Under the pieces are notes generated by a model. The model was given only the letters and a program-made list of their open reading frames with translations. It was not told where the DNA came from and did not search any database. A DNA stretch of 64,000 nt from assembly GCF_949987535.1 (NCBI RefSeq), contig NC_080082.1:45679374-45743373 (forward strand), read 5' to 3'. Both the position numbers and the translations under genes were made by a program. Shown here piece after piece: positions 60,205 to 64,000 of the stretch; the first letter of the stretch is position 1; each line of letters opens with the position of its first letter. The DNA comes from Balaenoptera acutorostrata (lineage: Eukaryota; Chordata; Mammalia; Artiodactyla; Balaenopteridae).

Positions 60205-60285
60205 CCACTTCTTCACTTAGCATAGTACTGGCAAATTATAGTACTCAATAAATATTAGTTGAATGAATTTAACTGAATAAAAATT
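60205..60285 (+). repeat. L2 LINE 3' end fragment
   Basis: TTAGCATAGTACTGGCAAA, then TACTCAATAAATATTAGTTG and GAATGAATTT mark the L2 terminus. Confidence 0.75.
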
Positions 60286-60339
60286 AAATACTTCTAAGCA
60301 GTGTGCATGCCCACGCGTGCATGTGCATGCACAGACACA

Positions 60340-60725
60340 CATACACAAATATCTCTCAGACCATAAAGTGCAAAAGACGACATGTGAAAAAATATTTGCT
60401 ACCTATGTGATAGACAGAGGGTTAATATTCCTGGTACAAACCAAAAAGCTCTTGCAAATCAATATGGAAAAGACAAATCCTCCAATAGAAAAGTGGTCAA
60501 AGGACATGAGCAGGCAATTCAGAGAAGAAGACATACAAATGGTCAATAATCAAAGAACAGTAAAGGAAATCTTTGCAGCCATTAAATATGTGAGCCTGAC
60601 CTGTATTTACTGACTTGGAAAGATGCCCACGACATATTGTTGAATGAAAAGTGGGCTACAAAACAGCAGGTAGACTATGATTCCATTTATGGAAAATTAT
60701 GAGAGTATCTTCATCCACATCCTTT
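60340..60725 (+). repeat. Old L1 LINE fragment (ORF2 end/3' UTR)
   Basis: Text such as GGTTAATATTCCTGGTACAA, AAGTGGTCAAAGGACATGAG and AAGACATACAAATGGTCAAT derives from the end of an L1 ORF2. It is followed by a tail GACTATGATTCCATTTATGG. A 98-codon frame over it is a reverse-transcriptase-gene remnant, not a gene. Confidence 0.8.
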
Positions 60726-61129
60726 GTGCAAATAATAGAAATGTTCTCAAAGTTGCTTTAGCAAAAAAGGAGAATTTGAGGAATACAGGTGCCCCTCATC
60801 ATCCCCTTGCCAGGTCGGCAGAGCATGGCCTCACCATGTGTGGACTGGGGTCAGGTACCTGTGGGCATCAGTGGGCAGAGAGACGGCCACTTTCCCATCC
60901 TCCACTCCCTGGGCCAAAGGATCCCATACCTCTCATCTCCCTGTTTTTTGGCTTCTCTTTCTTTCTCTGCAGGCCAACTGGGCAGTGAGATTGAGGATAA
61001 TTTGTATTAATGTAAAAATATATTTCTGTGTCAGGATTTTTTTTTGGTAATGAACACATTATTTTTAAATTTAGGAAAAAGTCTATTTTTTAATTTTTAA
61101 AGCTAAAAGAAAATCCAGTTAGGGAATTT

Positions 61130-61245
61130 GACTGATAAGGATATTCTTTAATATTAATTTAATATTCTTTGTGTAGAGGGAGTTCCTACAAATCAATAAC
61201 AAAGATAATACCCCAACCAAAAGAAAAAAAATGCCCACCTAAGAG
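61130..61245 (+). repeat. Old L1 LINE, part before the MIR insertion
   Basis: TCCTACAAATCAATAACAAA, GATAATACCCCAACCAAAAG and AAAAATGCCCACC resemble L1 ORF2 text that normally leads into 'ATGGCCAA', found at about 61574 beyond the insertion. Confidence 0.65.
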
Positions 61246-61515
61246 CCCTGACTTAGTGTTTACTATGTGTCAGGAAGTGAACAAAACATTCTACAAGCGT
61301 TGCCTCTCCACAGCTTTATAAGGTAGATACTGTCTCTTCCCTCCCCTCCTCTTTTCTTCCAGCAAATATCCACTGAATATCTGCATTCTGGCAGTTGTGT
61401 TCTAGGCTCCCAGATACGGATGCTGCCTTCACAGAGATTACATCTCTATTGTTATTTCCACTTTGCCGCTGAGGCTGAGACTTAAAGAAGTCCTAACCAG
61501 TGTGCTGTTTCTAAC
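61246..61515 (+). repeat. MIR SINE interrupted by L2
   Basis: MIR 5' text (GTGTTTACTATGTGTCAGGA, then CTTTATAAGGTAGATACTG) stops near 61345. MIR 3' text (TTATTTCCACTTTGCCGC, GAGGCTGAGACTTAAAG) resumes near 61450. The gap holds an antisense L2 piece. Confidence 0.65.
61355..61445 (-). repeat. L2 fragment inside the MIR
   Basis: CAGCAAATATCCACTGAATA, GTTGTGTTCTAGGCTCCCAG and GCTGCCTTCACAGAGATTAC follow the antisense L2 end. Confidence 0.6.
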
Positions 61516-61559
61516 GAGGATGTTACAGAATCCTCAAAGTTAGGAACCTGCGGGTCCCA

Positions 61560-62310
61560 GAAGAAGAAAACAAATGGCCAATAAATGTATGAAAATATTT
61601 TAACCTGATTAGCAATCAAAGAAAACAATTAAAAATAGTTTTGGTTTATATATTTATGCATTTGCTCCTCAGACTGTCAAAGATTTATGAGACTGGTAAC
61701 AATGAGTATTTTCTGTAGGGTTGGGAGAAATCACTCTTTAGTCTGCCAGTAGGTGTTTATATTTACACAAAGTTTCTAGAGAATAATTAAGCAAACATGT
61801 CAAAGCCCCCCAAATAAATGTCTACTCATTGTCTTAGTCATTCTTCTTTTATGAAATTACTAATATATATCAGCAAAGATTAAGCTATCTATCTATCCAT
61901 CTAATCTCAGATATCAGATAATCAAAGATGTTTGACCAAGTATATTTATTGCAGCTCAGTTTATAATGGTCAAATTTTGGAAACAATTTAAATGCACTTC
62001 AAAAAGGAATTGGCTAAGGAAACTATGATTCTCTTACTATGGAATCCTGTACAGTTGTTGAAAATGATAGCATAGGTTTGTATTTTTGACTTGCAAAGAT
62101 ATTTATAATATGTTATGAAGTGACAAAAGCAGATTACAAAGCCAATTTGTATAATATGATCTTCTGTGGGATTTTTTTTGGTAAAAATGAAAATATATTT
62201 AAATATGCATTTTTTCATACAAAATTCTGAAAGGATGTAAAACAAAACATTAAGAATGATTGTCTCAGGGTCTAGCACTAAGACTGACATTTCCCTTCCT
62301 TACATATATC
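61560..62310 (+). repeat. Old L1 LINE 3' region, continued
   Basis: CAAATGGCCAATAAATGTAT, ACCTGATTAGCAATCAAAG, GGTTGGGAGAAATCACTC, CAGCTCAGTTTATAATGGTC, AAAGGAATTGGCTAAGGAAA and AGTGACAAAAGCAGATTAC follow L1 ORF2-end and 3' UTR order over 750 bp. Confidence 0.8.
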
Positions 62311-62859
62311 TTTGGTTTATAAACTTTTGCAATTATCGTGTATTAGTTTTATGATCAGGTAAAACCAAAGCCAAACAAGGAAGCTACTCCTGTTGTAGGT
62401 AAACCCGTTGTGGATAATCCTTGGCCAGCCCTGAGGACCAGCCCCGAGGGAAGGGCCCACCTCTGCCGCTTTGGTCTGTGGTGCTGGGCCCTGCCTCTCC
62501 CCGACCTCAGACCAGATGCCTCACAAGGCAGGTCTCTCTCCAGTGGGAACCTCCCCTCACAGCACAACTGGGGGCCGGAGAACTCTGCTGAAGAACCAAA
62601 CATGAACGTGAACCTGGGGAAGGCCGCCGCGGCAAAGGGTTTGTTGCCTGTGGCCCTGCTAGTTAAGTAGTCTCAGAGGTGTTTTTTCAAGAATCAGGAT
62701 TGAAGGAGACACGCATCATTTGAAGGGAACTAGAGAGGCAACTTCCGGGACATTGGGAGGGAAAAGGCATCAAGCAGGGGAGGGGAAGCGACCTCACGGG
62801 GGTGGAGGGCACAGCTTCTAGGCCAGGCTTTTCTTCCGCTTATGGAGAGCAAACAAGGT
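62311..62859. other. Noncoding stretch, GC-rich patch in AT-rich DNA
   Basis: No gene or repeat recognised; a CpG-containing segment lies at 62440-62640. Confidence 0.4.
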
Positions 62860-63330
62860 AAATATAACACAGTATCTTACAAAACATAAAGATAAAACAA
62901 AGTGAAATAATTAATGGAAAGAAAATTGACAAATAAAAATAGATTAAAAAATTGAGAACAATTTAAAAGTTGGAGTAGGGAAAGTTGAGAAAGATACTAT
63001 GAAAAATAACAGGATTTAAAATAACTAGTTAGTAAGACAATAGACATTTTTAAAAACAAAATACCCAACTTAGAATAAAGAGGGCCAGAATCTACAGATT
63101 TAAAAGAGGTAAAACTTGACACAGCTAAAGTTTTAAAGTGTAAAGAACGGTGACAAAGGATTTAAGAAAACATATTTAAAAGGTACTACAAAGAGAAATA
63201 AAAGATTAGAAAGAGGAAGGTTGAAAGATTAATAGAGAATAAAACAAAGGAGAAACCATCTAAGCACCTTAAGTCAGAGGAAGGTAAAATTATACCAAAT
63301 ATGAATACTTAAGGCTAAAGTGTTATGACT
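62860..63330. other. 470-bp A-rich, C-poor segment of unknown origin
   Basis: The plus strand is strongly purine-biased (many AAAGA, GAAAT, TAAAA words) with very few C. It is not a simple microsatellite. It may be a decayed retroelement internal region or poly-purine DNA. I cannot assign it. Confidence 0.4.
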
Positions 63331-63429
63331 ATTTTTACCCAGTAGGTGAAAATAGCAAGAGAAAAACAGGCAGATAGCCCAAGTGTTTGAAGGGGTTGTC
63401 TGCTTTATGATCCCAGAATAGCTTGCTTT

Positions 63430-63612
63430 TCCCCTTTGTAGATATTGATCACTGCCCCATTTAGTTATCTGGGTAATTTTTGGATTAATGTCTTTATTCA
63501 TCCATGAGACTGCAAGATCCACGAGGGCAGGAGCTCTGTCTGTTTTGCTTTCCAGCACCTTCTTAGCCCCTGGAGGGTGAGAAATGGTACATACTTCCTG
63601 ATTAGATGAGTG
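63430..63612 (+). repeat. L2 LINE 3' end fragment
   Basis: GCAAGATCCACGAGGGCAGG, AGCTCTGTCTGTTTTGC and a decayed end with GATTAGATGAGTGAA match L2 3' text. Confidence 0.75.
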
Positions 63613-64000
63613 AAAGGGTGAAGCCTCTCCTATAGCTTGTCCTCGGGGAAGAGGGCCTACAGCACTGCACCCCAACCTTCTGGACAGGGAAGTGCCCAGC
63701 AAAGGGGCCGGCCTTCAGCTCCGCCTGCAAACTGAACCCTCCCAGGGCTACAGACCTAGCCAAGCCCCAGGTGATTGCTGGCCCCAGAGCCCTTTGCTCG
63801 CCATTCACTGACCACCCAGGGAAGTCCAGGGTATTAGGTATGGCCCCCAGCCTCCAGAAGCTTGTGGTGAGAAGGTGCACCACGCAGAAAGCCACACTCT
63901 GGGCGTGGAGTGGCACCCTCGGACTGCAATTGCAGACCCCCGGCTGGCCTGGGAAGCTTCTGGAAGGGAGGCCCATCACAGCTGTGGCTGTGAGGATGGG
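63613..64000. other. Noncoding window end, nothing recognised
   Basis: GC-rich sequence. An open minus-strand frame here has no recognisable features. Confidence 0.4.

Noticed and set aside
60317..60613. 98-codon frame resembling a reverse-transcriptase end
   Set aside because: It is the decayed end of an L1 ORF2, not a functional gene.
16275..64000. Possible second coding exon of ZNF536
   Set aside because: I looked for the continuation after the serine run and for further C2H2 fingers (C-x2-C with TGEKP-type linkers) and found none. The next exon must lie beyond the window.
1..64000. CRISPR arrays, prokaryotic operons or plasmid/phage features
   Set aside because: Spliced zinc-finger exon, SINEs, LINEs and MaLR LTRs place the window firmly in a mammalian nuclear genome.

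Overview
The window is a piece of a mammalian nuclear genome. It is sparse in genes, rich in old interspersed repeats, and carries one large coding exon. The best organism clue is a near-consensus tRNA-derived SINE of the CHR type (976-1370, minus strand), a family known from whales, hippopotamus and ruminants. I see no ruminant Bov-tA/BovB, no pig PRE-1 and no primate Alu. Together with a short, fairly young L1 tail (32352-32533), this suggests a cetacean or close relative. That assignment is an inference.

The only gene I can support is ZNF536, a C2H2 zinc-finger transcriptional repressor. Its first coding exon runs from a splice acceptor at 14102 to a donor at 16275. It encodes residues 1-723 with seven zinc fingers and ends one base into codon 724. 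No second coding exon and no promoter is visible, so the rest of the window is probably 5' and first coding intron.

Layout: 1-12.8 kb is intronic or upstream sequence with MIR and L2 fragments, the young SINE and a CA microsatellite. 12.9-14.1 kb is AT-rich, repeat-poor DNA leading into the exon. 14.1-16.3 kb is the exon. 16.8-21.1 kb is a long repeat-poor AT-rich stretch that looks like a conserved noncoding block. 21.1-31 kb is more GC-rich, with a 640-bp GT-rich tract at 28.6-29.3 kb. 31-35.2 kb is dense in retroelements (L2, two L1 types, an MLT1 LTR). 36.0-37.9 kb holds two repeat-free segments with CpG clusters or homeodomain-type motifs. 38-50 kb is L2/L1/MIR. 51-52.5 kb and 56.9-57.4 kb are again repeat-poor. 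57.7-58.1 kb is a complete solo MLT1 LTR with matching 5-bp target duplications. 60.3-62.3 kb is an old L1 interrupted by a MIR that is itself interrupted by L2.

I found no previously undescribed multi-gene system. The points most worth checking are the open reading frame running past the ZNF536 splice donor toward a possible intronic poly(A) signal, a CpG-rich exon-like segment at 36145-36324, the repeat-poor candidate regulatory blocks, and several datable repeat insertions. Repeat family names come from pattern recognition, not a database search.
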